Source: Oscillospiraceae bacterium
GTDB lineage: Bacteria; Bacillota; Clostridia; Saccharofermentanales; Saccharofermentanaceae
Assembly (NCBI GenBank): GCA_902787975.1
Contig: CADAIP010000017.1
Location: 1-64,000, forward strand
Direction of reading: 5' to 3'
DNA: 64,000 bases
The notes under the pieces are model-generated. The model was not told where the DNA came from and did not search any database. It saw nothing but the letters and a program-made list of their open reading frames with translations. Of the stretch, positions 34,969 through 43,519 are shown piece after piece (within the stretch, counting starts at the first letter, position 1; each line of letters begins with the position of its first letter). The position numbers and the translations under genes are program-made.

Positions 34969-35667
34969 ATGAATTGTGTTAAGTGTGGTAATCCCATTGT
35001 AGAAGGCAACAGATTCTGCATGATCTGTGGAACACCTGTTGATGCGGCTCCTCAGGCGCCTGCAGCAGGTAATGCGCCTGCTCCGGGTCCTGCTGTCCAG
35101 GAGACGGCTCCGGTAGCTCCTGTTGTGATTAATCCCCAGACTGTAGCCCAGGCACAGCCTCAGCCTCAGCCGCAGACAATGCCGTATACGCCTCCCATTT
35201 CTGACGGCACGAATGTCACCATACCTTTCGGAAGAAAGTACAGAGTTGTTTGTCCCGATTGTCAGACTGTAGTTGACAATCTTAAGAGAGATGAGACATA
35301 CGGATTTTCATGCACAAGGTGCGGTAAAGCATATGCTTACGGCGGTCAGCTTCTCCTTTACAGGATGGGTAACGGACTTCCTTCTGCTGCAATTGTTCCT
35401 GTAGCTATCTACATTGATAATGTTTTCTACGGTGAGATCGCCAACCGTGAGTCTTTGAGGATCATGCTCAGCACCGGAACACATGTCATCGGCATGGGTG
35501 CAAGGCCCGGTACCAGGATCAACAGAATGCAGAGCAATCAATTCCAGATCACCGTCGGACCCCAGACCAACAATCTGGCGTTCAAGGTCAGTGTTGTATA
35601 CAGATACATGGGTCCTTACGGACTTGAACTTAAACAGTGTAATCCTGAAGAGATTCCTGATATCTGA
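34969..35667 (+). CDS. double zinc-ribbon protein of unknown function
   Basis: 232 aa. An N-terminal zinc ribbon (CVKCGNPIVEGNRFCMICG, residues 3-20) is followed by a Pro/Ala/Gln-rich linker (about 24-80). A second ribbon follows (CPDC and CTRC, about 92-118), then a beta-rich C-terminal domain (about 135-232). GAGGGGG lies before the ATG, and TATAAT at 34927-34932 may be its -10. It has no membrane helix. Zinc-ribbon plus proline linker proteins often sit in signalling or envelope complexes, but the partner is unknown. Confidence 0.78.
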   Translation: MNCVKCGNPIVEGNRFCMICGTPVDAAPQAPAAGNAPAPGPAVQETAPVAPVVINPQTVAQAQPQPQPQTMPYTPPISDGTNVTIPFGRKYRVVCPDCQTVVDNLKRDETYGFSCTRCGKAYAYGGQLLLYRMGNGLPSAAIVPVAIYIDNVFYGEIANRESLRIMLSTGTHVIGMGARPGTRINRMQSNQFQITVGPQTNNLAFKVSVVYRYMGPYGLELKQCNPEEIPDI

Positions 35668-35693
35668 TCTCGTCAAATAATTAAGCTTTTTTG

Positions 35694-35728
35694 ACAAGGT
35701 TGTCCGTTTTGGGGACAACCTTGTTTTT
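35694..35728 (+). terminator. intrinsic terminator
   Basis: ACAAGGTTGTCC (35694-35705) pairs perfectly with GGACAACCTTGT (35713-35724), followed by TTTT. Confidence 0.88.
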
Positions 35729-35742
35729 GCACCTCTTTTGGC

Positions 35743-35773
35743 TTGAAGGATATGGAATTCTTTGTGTTATAAT
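35743..35773 (+). promoter_or_regulatory. topoisomerase operon promoter
   Basis: TTGAAG (35743-35748), 19 bp, TATAAT (35768-35773) preceded by TGT, an extended -10. It lies 50 nt before the parE-like ATG. Confidence 0.55.
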
Positions 35774-35823
35774 CGAAAAGTCAAATACATATATATTATT
35801 TATTTTAAGGAGTTGGGTTAGTT

Positions 35824-37818
35824 ATGCCGGGTAAGAAAGATTACGGCAACGAGAGTATTTCGATGCTCAAGGGTGCGGACAGAGTAAGACTCCGTCCGGC
35901 TGTTATTTTCGGTTCTGACAATCTTGAAGGATGCATTCATTCCTTTTTCGAGATCCTGTCAAACTCTATCGACGAGGCCAGGGAAGGTCACGGCGATAAG
36001 ATCATCATCACAAGATTTGCAGACGGTTCCATTGAAGTTGAGGACTTCGGTCGTGGTATCCCGATGGATTACAATGCCAAAGAGGGAAGATACAACTGGG
36101 AACTCGTTTACTGCGAACTTTATGCCGGCGGTAAGTACAACAATAACTCATCAGGCGACTATGAGTTCTCGTTAGGACTTAACGGACTTGGTGCGTGCGC
36201 AACGCAGTATGCATCCGAGTTCTTTGAAGTAACAGTTTTCAGAGACCATACTAAATATGAGATGTCCTTCAAGAAGGGTGAGCCTGTAACAGAGCTTATC
36301 CAGTCTCCTTACAGATTTAACAGGACAGGTACCATCCAGCGCTGGAAGCCTGATACTGAGGTGTTTACGGAGATCCTTATTCCTCTTGATACATTCAAGG
36401 AGATCATCAAGCGCCAGTCCGTTATCAACAGCGGAATCGAGTTCATCCTTAAGGATGCCGAGACAGGCGAAGAGTTCTCTTTCATCTATCCCGAAGGAAT
36501 CAAGGGATATGTCGATGAACTCAACGGCATGAAGGGCTTTACCGAGACATATACATTCTCAGGTGAAGGCAAGGGCAGAGACAAGGAAGACCGTGACGAG
36601 TATAAGGTTAGGGCAGAGGTTGCATTCTGCTTCAATAACGAAGTCAACGCTCTGGAATACTTCCATAACTCCAGCTTCCTTGAGCACGGCGGATCTCCTG
36701 ATAAGGCCGTAAGGAATGCTTTTGTTGCAGAGATCGACAAGCAGATAAAGCAGCGCGACAAGTACAAGGCAAATGAGTCAAGGATCATCTTCCAGGATAT
36801 CGCTGATTCATTGATCCTTGTTACCAATACATTCTCAACACAGACTTCTTATGAGAACCAGACGAAGAAGGCTATCAACAACAAGTTCATCCAGGACTTC
36901 ATGACACAGCTCATCAGGGATAATCTTGAAATCTGGTTTATCGAGAATAAGGATTTTGCGGCTAAGGCCATAGAGCAGATCCTCATCAACAAGCGTGCTC
37001 GTGAGAATGCCGAGAAGACCAAGGTCAACATAAAGAAGACCCTCATGGGCAAGGTCGACATCAACAACAGGATCAAGAAGTTCGTCGACTGCAGAACAAA
37101 GGATGTAGCAAAGCGTGAGCTTTACATCGTAGAGGGTGACTCCGCTTTGGGTTCCGTTAAGCTCGGCCGTGATGCCGAATTCCAGGCTGTAATGCCTGTA
37201 AGAGGTAAGATCTTAAACTGCCTCAAGGCTGATTACGCAACGATCTTTAAGAGCGAGATCATCACTGATCTTCTCAAGGTCTTGGGATGCGGTGTTGAGA
37301 TAAAAAACAAGCACACCAAAGATATGAGTGCGTTCAATCTTGATGACTTAAGATGGAACAAGATCATAATCTGTACCGATGCCGATGTCGACGGATTCCA
37401 GATCAGAACGCTTATCCTTGCGATGCTCTACAGACTTACTCCTACTCTAATCGAAAAGGGTTATGTCTATGTAGCCGAATCTCCTTTGTTTGAGATCACA
37501 TACAGGCCAAAGGGAAAGAATGCGCAGGAAGAGACTTTCTTCGCATTCAACGAGAAGGAAAAGACAGAGATCTTATCCAAAGTCGATCCCAAGCTCTGCA
37601 CGATCCAGAGATCAAAAGGTTTGGGTGAGAACGAGCCTGAGATGATGTGGAAGACAACCATGAATCCGAAGTCCAGAAGACTTATCAAGGCTTGTCCCGA
37701 AGATGCAATGAAGACCGCTGAGATCTTCGATCTTTTGCTCGGAGACAATCTTGCAGGAAGAAAACTTCATATCGAGATGGACGGTAAGAAGTACCTCGAT
37801 ATGCTTGATTTAGGGTGA
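35824..37818 (+). CDS. parE: type II topoisomerase subunit B (ParE-like)
   Basis: 664 aa. ATPase subunit of a type IIA topoisomerase that, with the ParC-like subunit, unlinks chromosomes. GHKL motifs are present (SNSIDEA, EDFGRGIP, GLNGLGACATQ in place of GLHGVG), as are TOPRIM motifs EGDSALGSVK (usual EGDSAGGSAK), CTDADVDGFQIR and QRSKGLGENEPEMMW. It is clearly a divergent branch, so calling it ParE rather than GyrB rests on length and gene order. AAGGAG precedes the ATG. The next gene starts 5 nt later. Confidence 0.88.
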   Translation: MPGKKDYGNESISMLKGADRVRLRPAVIFGSDNLEGCIHSFFEILSNSIDEAREGHGDKIIITRFADGSIEVEDFGRGIPMDYNAKEGRYNWELVYCELYAGGKYNNNSSGDYEFSLGLNGLGACATQYASEFFEVTVFRDHTKYEMSFKKGEPVTELIQSPYRFNRTGTIQRWKPDTEVFTEILIPLDTFKEIIKRQSVINSGIEFILKDAETGEEFSFIYPEGIKGYVDELNGMKGFTETYTFSGEGKGRDKEDRDEYKVRAEVAFCFNNEVNALEYFHNSSFLEHGGSPDKAVRNAFVAEIDKQIKQRDKYKANESRIIFQDIADSLILVTNTFSTQTSYENQTKKAINNKFIQDFMTQLIRDNLEIWFIENKDFAAKAIEQILINKRARENAEKTKVNIKKTLMGKVDINNRIKKFVDCRTKDVAKRELYIVEGDSALGSVKLGRDAEFQAVMPVRGKILNCLKADYATIFKSEIITDLLKVLGCGVEIKNKHTKDMSAFNLDDLRWNKIIICTDADVDGFQIRTLILAMLYRLTPTLIEKGYVYVAESPLFEITYRPKGKNAQEETFFAFNEKEKTEILSKVDPKLCTIQRSKGLGENEPEMMWKTTMNPKSRRLIKACPEDAMKTAEIFDLLLGDNLAGRKLHIEMDGKKYLDMLDLG

Positions 37819-37823
37819 TATAA

Positions 37824-40085
37824 ATGGCACGTAAGAAAAAAGAAGACATCAATTCAGATTCACTTAAGGCAAAGCTGACTGACAGCAATGCCAAGGATAT
37901 GCCGGCTATCGACCAGCCGATAACAGAGATGCTTGAGATCAACTATATGCCGTATGCGATGAGCGTCATCGTATCACGTGCGATACCGGAGATTGACGGC
38001 TTCAAACCTTCACACCGCAAGCTCCTTTATACGATGTATAAGATGGGCCTTTTGGGCGGCAACAGGACCAAGTCCGCTAACGTAGTCGGTCAGACCATGA
38101 AGCTCAATCCTCACGGCGACCAGGCTATCTACGACACGATGGTAAGACTTACCAGAGGCAACGGTTCTTTGCTTCATCCTTTCGTTGATTCAAAGGGTAA
38201 CTTCGGTAAGCAGTATTCCAGGGACATGCAGTGCGCTGCGCCGCGTTATACGGAAGTAAGACTTGAGAAGATCTGTGAAGAGATCTTCAAGGGTATCGAC
38301 AGAGATGCCGTAGACATGATCGATAACTATGACGGCACTCTCAAGGAACCCACGCTCCTTCCTACGACTTTCCCTGCAGTACTCGTAAATGCCAACCAGG
38401 GTATCGCCGTAGGTATGGCATCCAATATTTGTTCATTTAATCTTGCAGAAGTATGCGCAGCAACTGAAGCATATATGAGAGATCCCAATACCGATCTTTT
38501 GGAGATCATGCCCGCGCCGGACTTTTCGGGAGGCGGAAAGATCCTTTATAACAAAGATCAGATGAAAGCTATTTACGATACAGGTAAGGGAACATTTTCT
38601 GTAAGAGCAAAGTATAACGTTGATAAGGCCAAGAACCTCATCGAGATTACGGAGATTCCTTATTCCACAAGCGTTGAGGCTATCATCGATAACATCGCGG
38701 ATCTCGTTAAGAGCAAGAAGGCAAGCGAGATCGCAGATATCCGAGACGAGACAGACCTTGACGGTCTCAAGATCACGATCGACTGCAAGAGAGGTACCGA
38801 TCATGAGCAGCTCATGACAAAGCTCTTCAGATTCACAAAGCTTGAAGATACTTTCTCATGCAACTTCAACATTCTCATTGACGGTTCTCCGAGAGTAATG
38901 GGCATTGCCCAGATCCTTGATGAATGGCTCAAGTGGAGAAGAACCTGCGTGTGCAGGGAACTCAGTTTCAACCTTGCGAAAATGAAGAAGAGACTGCACC
39001 TTTTGGACGGTCTTGCAGTTATCCTTCTTGACATTGATAAAGCCATCAAGATCATCAGGGAGACTGAGCTTGAAGCTGACGTTATCCCTAACCTCATGAC
39101 AGGTTTCGGCATTGATGAAGAGCAGGCTGAATTCGTCGCAGAGATCAAGCTCCGTAACATCAACAAGCAGTACATCCTAAACAGGATTTCAGACAGGGAT
39201 AAGCTCAAGGCTGACATCGCTGATACCGAAGATCTTTTGGGGAGCCCCAGAAGGATCAACAACCTTATTGCTAAGACTTTAAGGGAAGTAGCAGAAAAGT
39301 ACGGCCAGCCCAGAAAGTCCGAGCTCGTCGGAATGGAAGAGACAGAGACTTTCGAAGAGGCAGCTGTTATTCCTGATTACAGACTTCACCTCATGCTTAC
39401 ACGTCACGGTTATCTTAAGAAGCACACGATGAAGTCTTTGCAGAATGCCGGTGAACTTAAGACCAAAGATGACGATGAGATCTTCATGGGCTTTGAGTGT
39501 GAGAATAAGTCAGACCTTCTTATCTTCACTGACAAGTGCAATCTCTATAAGACTCATGTTTATGATTTCTCAGACACCAAGCCCGGTGATTTGGGTCACT
39601 ACTTAAACAGCGAGCTCGGTATGGAAGACGGCGAGAAGCCCATGTTCATGATCTCCACAACAGATTACAAGGGCATTCTTTTCATTGCATTCGAGAATGG
39701 TAAGGCTGCGAGATTCCCGATTGCATCTTACGAGACAAAGCAGAACAGAAAGAAACTCGTAAATGCGTATTTTGACGGAAGCAAAGCGATCGGATTCATA
39801 CTCCTGGCTGAAGACGAAGATCCTGATCTTATCGTTACAAACAGCCTGGATAAGGCTGCCGTATTCAAGGCATCGTTGATCCCGCTCAAGACGACGAGAA
39901 CGACACAGGGTGTCCAGCTTCTCGTATCAAAGAAAGGTTCCGTATTAAAGACTCTCGCGCGTCTTGCAGAAGTTGAAGTACAGGATCCCGAGTACTACAG
40001 GATCCGTAAAGTACCGGCCATCGGTTACTACATCAGAGAGAATTCATTGGAGGCAAAGCAGGTTAGCTTTGATGATCTGAAGTGA
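37824..40085 (+). CDS. parC: type II topoisomerase subunit A (ParC-like)
   Basis: 753 aa. Breakage-rejoining subunit: the active-site tyrosine lies in APRYTEVRLEK, and the N-terminal PYAMSVIVSRAIPEIDGFKPSHRKLLY is typical. The C-terminal beta-pinwheel starts near 500 and lacks an obvious GyrA box (QRRGGKG), in keeping with ParC function (decatenation rather than supercoiling). It follows parE by 5 nt and overlaps the next gene's GTG. The segment GNGSLLHPFVDSKGNFGKQYS in place of the usual NFGSIDG-type loop marks the divergent branch. Confidence 0.9.
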   Translation: MARKKKEDINSDSLKAKLTDSNAKDMPAIDQPITEMLEINYMPYAMSVIVSRAIPEIDGFKPSHRKLLYTMYKMGLLGGNRTKSANVVGQTMKLNPHGDQAIYDTMVRLTRGNGSLLHPFVDSKGNFGKQYSRDMQCAAPRYTEVRLEKICEEIFKGIDRDAVDMIDNYDGTLKEPTLLPTTFPAVLVNANQGIAVGMASNICSFNLAEVCAATEAYMRDPNTDLLEIMPAPDFSGGGKILYNKDQMKAIYDTGKGTFSVRAKYNVDKAKNLIEITEIPYSTSVEAIIDNIADLVKSKKASEIADIRDETDLDGLKITIDCKRGTDHEQLMTKLFRFTKLEDTFSCNFNILIDGSPRVMGIAQILDEWLKWRRTCVCRELSFNLAKMKKRLHLLDGLAVILLDIDKAIKIIRETELEADVIPNLMTGFGIDEEQAEFVAEIKLRNINKQYILNRISDRDKLKADIADTEDLLGSPRRINNLIAKTLREVAEKYGQPRKSELVGMEETETFEEAAVIPDYRLHLMLTRHGYLKKHTMKSLQNAGELKTKDDDEIFMGFECENKSDLLIFTDKCNLYKTHVYDFSDTKPGDLGHYLNSELGMEDGEKPMFMISTTDYKGILFIAFENGKAARFPIASYETKQNRKKLVNAYFDGSKAIGFILLAEDEDPDLIVTNSLDKAAVFKASLIPLKTTRTTQGVQLLVSKKGSVLKTLARLAEVEVQDPEYYRIRKVPAIGYYIRENSLEAKQVSFDDLK

Positions 40086-41968
40086 CGGTATTTTCTTCCG
40101 AGTATCACGTCGGGGATGACGAACGCAGAGGCGGTAAGGGTTTCTATACCGCTGCTGTTGTTTGTGCCATTATGCTCGTTGTTTTGGGCGTTACGACGTT
40201 CTTTATCGGAAGAAAAAGCGCATACGAAGAAGAGACCGTCCCTAGTTTTGAGGCGGCGATAGATGAAGGCAATTATGCCGAAGCTCTTGAGATATACCGA
40301 GGTATTCAGGATGAGGTTCTAAAAGCTTCTCCGGATAACCAGGCTGCAAATGTAACCAAGCTTCAGATGCTTGATGACATGCAGAATATCGTCAGGGTCC
40401 GTGTCGACTCACTCTGCGACAGGATCATTTCTAACAGATATGTACTTACCGCGAGCGACATCAATTTCCTCAATTCGATGAAAGAACTGACGAGCTCTGT
40501 TGTTTCCGAGAGAATGTACAGCATCTGTGAAGACTTCCTCTTGGGCAACATCGAGAAGCCGGTCGTTATGTATTTCTTTGACCAGTTATCTCCTATCGGT
40601 AATTTCTCTGCTACTGCTAATCCTTTGCTCAGAGAGCTCGATTTTATTGAGACTGCGACAGGTGATGTCCAGACGGCAGAGCAGGCTTACAACGAAGGCG
40701 ATTACATTGCCGCGGTTAAGAAATATACACAGGTAGACCAGAATTATGACGGCTTTGTAGGAGATTACTGCTATACCAGGATCACGACGATCAAGAACCT
40801 GATGTATGAGCCTATGATGGCTGAAGGTGAGCATATGCTCCAGACATCAAAGTTCTATTCTGCGGAGCAGCTCTTCTCTGATCTTGCGGTAATCTTCCCT
40901 GAAGACGAGATGATCAAGAGCAACCTTCTTACCGCGACTTCATATACAAGCGAAGTTAAGGAATACAGAGGACCCATCGAAGTTATCTGCGTAAGGTCTC
41001 TTATCGCAGATGCAGATATTGCATTCTCAAGTCGTATCCGTTCCAGTGAGACGGGTCTTTACCTTACGACATATGAGTTTGAGAAGATCCTCGAAAATCT
41101 TTACGAGAGAGATTATGTTCTCGTAGATCCGGAGGACCTCATTGATTCGAGCGATCCTACGTTCCTTCTAGAACGTAATCTCCGTGTCCCTAAGGGTAAA
41201 AAGCCTCTTATTGTTGTAATCGAAAACCTTCAGTACAATGCATCAGCATACAGCTATGGAACATGCAGAAGACTTGTTCTCAATGATGAGAGCCAGGTCT
41301 GTGGTGAATACATAAATTATGCAGGTGAGACTGTTGTCGGCAGAAATGCGGAAGCGATCGGCATTCTCGACATGTTCGTTGAAAAACATCCTGATTTTAC
41401 CTATGACGGCGCTAAGGGTATCATCTCCGTCAGCGGTCATGAGTCAGTATTCGGATATGTAATCAGTGAGGATGAGGTAGATGACCGTAATGCCGCATTA
41501 AGTGCTGCAAACATGCAGCAGATCAACCCAACTCCTGAAGAGATCCAGTACAACAGGGACAGAGTTATGGAGATCGCAAACGTGCTTTCCGATAATGGCT
41601 GGCAGTTTGCGAACTGCACATATGACTACATTCAGGACTGCACCAATACTGAGAAACAGGTCCTGATAGATGACACTGAGAAATGGCTTGAACAGGTGGG
41701 AAGTCTTTTCGGAGAGGTACATATGCTTGTATATCCGAACGGAAACTACATTCCGGGAACAGACGACAGGGCAGTGTACTACAAGAATCACGGATTCAGG
41801 ATCTTCTTCGGCGGTGGAGCAAGCCCGTATTATACATACGGAGACAATTACCTCTATCTTGACCGTGCCATGATGAGCTATGTTACTTTGCAGCGTAAGG
41901 TCTATGAGGAACTGTTCGATTATCACGACATCATCGACCCTAAGAGGGGCGAACCTGAAGAAACCTGA
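40082..41968 (+). CDS. polysaccharide-deacetylase-fold membrane protein, probably inactive
   Basis: 628 aa from a GTG that overlaps the parC stop (GTGA), so it is coupled to parC. One membrane helix (about 22-43), a helical region with TPR-like repeats (about 50-290), then a NodB-type fold starting about 295. In related clostridial deacetylases the motifs read FHSLI and SxDD; here they are VRSLIAD and VIENLQY, so His and both Asp are replaced. Later family segments such as DGAKGIISVSG and HMLVYPNGNY remain. It is probably outside the cell, without deacetylase activity. Why it is coupled to a topoisomerase is unclear. Confidence 0.75.
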   Translation: MTVFSSEYHVGDDERRGGKGFYTAAVVCAIMLVVLGVTTFFIGRKSAYEEETVPSFEAAIDEGNYAEALEIYRGIQDEVLKASPDNQAANVTKLQMLDDMQNIVRVRVDSLCDRIISNRYVLTASDINFLNSMKELTSSVVSERMYSICEDFLLGNIEKPVVMYFFDQLSPIGNFSATANPLLRELDFIETATGDVQTAEQAYNEGDYIAAVKKYTQVDQNYDGFVGDYCYTRITTIKNLMYEPMMAEGEHMLQTSKFYSAEQLFSDLAVIFPEDEMIKSNLLTATSYTSEVKEYRGPIEVICVRSLIADADIAFSSRIRSSETGLYLTTYEFEKILENLYERDYVLVDPEDLIDSSDPTFLLERNLRVPKGKKPLIVVIENLQYNASAYSYGTCRRLVLNDESQVCGEYINYAGETVVGRNAEAIGILDMFVEKHPDFTYDGAKGIISVSGHESVFGYVISEDEVDDRNAALSAANMQQINPTPEEIQYNRDRVMEIANVLSDNGWQFANCTYDYIQDCTNTEKQVLIDDTEKWLEQVGSLFGEVHMLVYPNGNYIPGTDDRAVYYKNHGFRIFFGGGASPYYTYGDNYLYLDRAMMSYVTLQRKVYEELFDYHDIIDPKRGEPEET

Positions 41969-42005
41969 TGCCGTTATATTTCAATTACGTTTCATTTTGA
42001 TAAAT

Positions 42006-42035
42006 TTGTACAATAAATTTGTTTTTTATTATAAT
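42006..42035 (+). promoter_or_regulatory. promoter of PH-sirtuin-MutS operon
   Basis: TTGTAC (42006-42011), 18 bp, TATAAT (42030-42035), about 45 nt before the PH-domain ATG. Confidence 0.55.
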
Positions 42036-42081
42036 GTAGATTGTGAAGAGCTATTGTCGCCTTCCCGAAGGGAGCTTGAAT

Positions 42082-42537
42082 ATGGGCAGAATTGACAGAC
42101 TTACAAATCTCACCGAGAACGAAGAGATCCTCTGGCAAGACAAAAAGAGATATCTTGGACTGCCTATTTCCTTTACTATCTACAGTTTCAGCAACAACAA
42201 GTTTTATCTGAAAAAGGGTATTTTCAACGTAAGTTCTGAAGAAATCCTTTTGTACAGAGTCCTTGATCTTACATTCAAGCAGAATCTCTGGCAGAAGATC
42301 TTCGGTGTAGGTTCGGTAATCCTTACGACTGCTGATAAGTCCACACCTGTTCTTGAGATCAAGAATATCAAGACACCTGACAGAGTAAGAAAAGCATTAA
42401 GCACACTTGTTGAGATGAGACGCGATGAGAAGCGTGTTACCGGTAAGGAAATGTTCGGCGCAGCCGGCATGTTCCACGATCACGGTGATCTTGAAGGTGT
42501 TGACCTCGACGGCGACGGAATAGCAGATGTTCATTGA
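42082..42537 (+). CDS. bacterial PH-domain protein
   Basis: 151 aa from the ATG at 42082 (GGGAG upstream). About residues 10-110 look like a bacterial PH (YdbS/bPH2-type) domain without its usual membrane helices: EEILWQDKKRY, then FYLKKGIFNVSSEEILLYRVLDLTFKQNLWQKIFGVGSV. The tail carries DLDGDGIADV, a calcium-loop-like motif of the EF/dockerin type. It is the first gene of an operon with a sirtuin and a MutS-like ATPase. Confidence 0.78.
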   Translation: MGRIDRLTNLTENEEILWQDKKRYLGLPISFTIYSFSNNKFYLKKGIFNVSSEEILLYRVLDLTFKQNLWQKIFGVGSVILTTADKSTPVLEIKNIKTPDRVRKALSTLVEMRRDEKRVTGKEMFGAAGMFHDHGDLEGVDLDGDGIADVH

Positions 42538-42550
42538 TTGAGGTATTGTT

Positions 42551-43519
42551 TTGGAAACGAGAATTGACAGATTCGGCAGCGTCCGCGAAGACAAGATCAA
42601 TCAGCTTAAGAAGCTGATCGCAGAATCCAAAAATATTGTTTTCCTTGGCGGAGCAGGTGTATCCACAGAGAGCGGCATCCCCGACTTCAGAAGCGGTGCC
42701 GGTATCTACAATACTGAAAGCGGTACTAAGTACAGACCGATAGATATTATTGCTCACGATTTCTTCATGGAGCATCCTGAAGACTTTTTCGATTTTTACA
42801 AGCGTAAGCTTATCTATCCTGATGCAAGACCGAACAAGGCTCACAAGGCTCTCGTAAGACTTGAGAGACAGGGCAAGCTTAAGGCGATAATCACACAGAA
42901 TATCGATAACCTCCACCAGGAGGCAGGAAGCAAGTGCGTTATCGAGCTTCATGGTTCTGTGTTCAGAAACTACTGCATGGATTGCGGTAAGAAGTTCAAT
43001 ATCGAATATATCGCAGCTCAGGAAGGCGTTCCGCATTGTGACAGATGCGGCGGCATCGTAAGACCTGACATCGTTCTTTACGAAGAAAACCTTGAGCATG
43101 AGAACGTTGATAATGCGATCAAGGCTGTTAAGAAGTGCGACCTAATGATTATTGCGGGAACATCACTTACGGTTTATCCTGCTGCTACATTCGCACAGTT
43201 CTTAAAGCACGACAGGATCGTAATTATTAATAAGAGTTCTACTTATATGGACCTTAAGGCGCTTCTTACGATCCACGATAATGTCGGTGATGTTCTTGAT
43301 AAGTGCGTTCCGAAGAGAGTATCAAGAAAGACAACCACTTCGAAGACTACAGCAAAGAAGACAACCGCTAAGAAGACGGCTTCTAAGACAACTACTGCAA
43401 AGAAGGGTACTGCAAAGGCGGAGCCCAAGACTGCTTCGAAGAAGGCGCCGGCTAAGAAACCTTCTGCCGCTGCTTCAAAGAAGCCTGCATCTTCTAAGGC
43501 GAAGAAGGATGAAAGCTAA
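42551..43519 (+). CDS. NAD-dependent deacylase (sirtuin) with histone-H1-like tail
   Basis: 322 aa from a TTG start at 42551 with GAGG 7 nt upstream. Sirtuins remove acyl groups from lysines using NAD. GGAGVSTESGIPDFRS, TQNIDNLHQEAG, the catalytic His in ELHGS, zinc cysteines CMDC and CDRC, and AGTSLTVYPA are all intact, so it should be active. After about residue 255 comes a 65-residue tail of almost only Lys, Ala, Thr, Ser and Pro (KKTTAKKTASK), like histone H1 or chlamydial Hc1 tails, which could bind DNA. The tail overlaps the start of the MutS-like gene by 11 nt. Confidence 0.9.
   Translation: METRIDRFGSVREDKINQLKKLIAESKNIVFLGGAGVSTESGIPDFRSGAGIYNTESGTKYRPIDIIAHDFFMEHPEDFFDFYKRKLIYPDARPNKAHKALVRLERQGKLKAIITQNIDNLHQEAGSKCVIELHGSVFRNYCMDCGKKFNIEYIAAQEGVPHCDRCGGIVRPDIVLYEENLEHENVDNAIKAVKKCDLMIIAGTSLTVYPAATFAQFLKHDRIVIINKSSTYMDLKALLTIHDNVGDVLDKCVPKRVSRKTTTSKTTAKKTTAKKTASKTTTAKKGTAKAEPKTASKKAPAKKPSAAASKKPASSKAKKDES

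Noticed and set aside
35824..40085. Calling the pair gyrB-gyrA
   Set aside because: No GyrA box was seen and the sequences are divergent; ParE/ParC-like is safer, although gyrase activity cannot be ruled out without a phylogeny.
43281..43508. N-terminal extension of the MutS-like gene
   Set aside because: It is a second-frame reading of the sirtuin Lys-rich tail, giving an Arg/Leu-only sequence; the ATG at 43509 starts the plausible protein.
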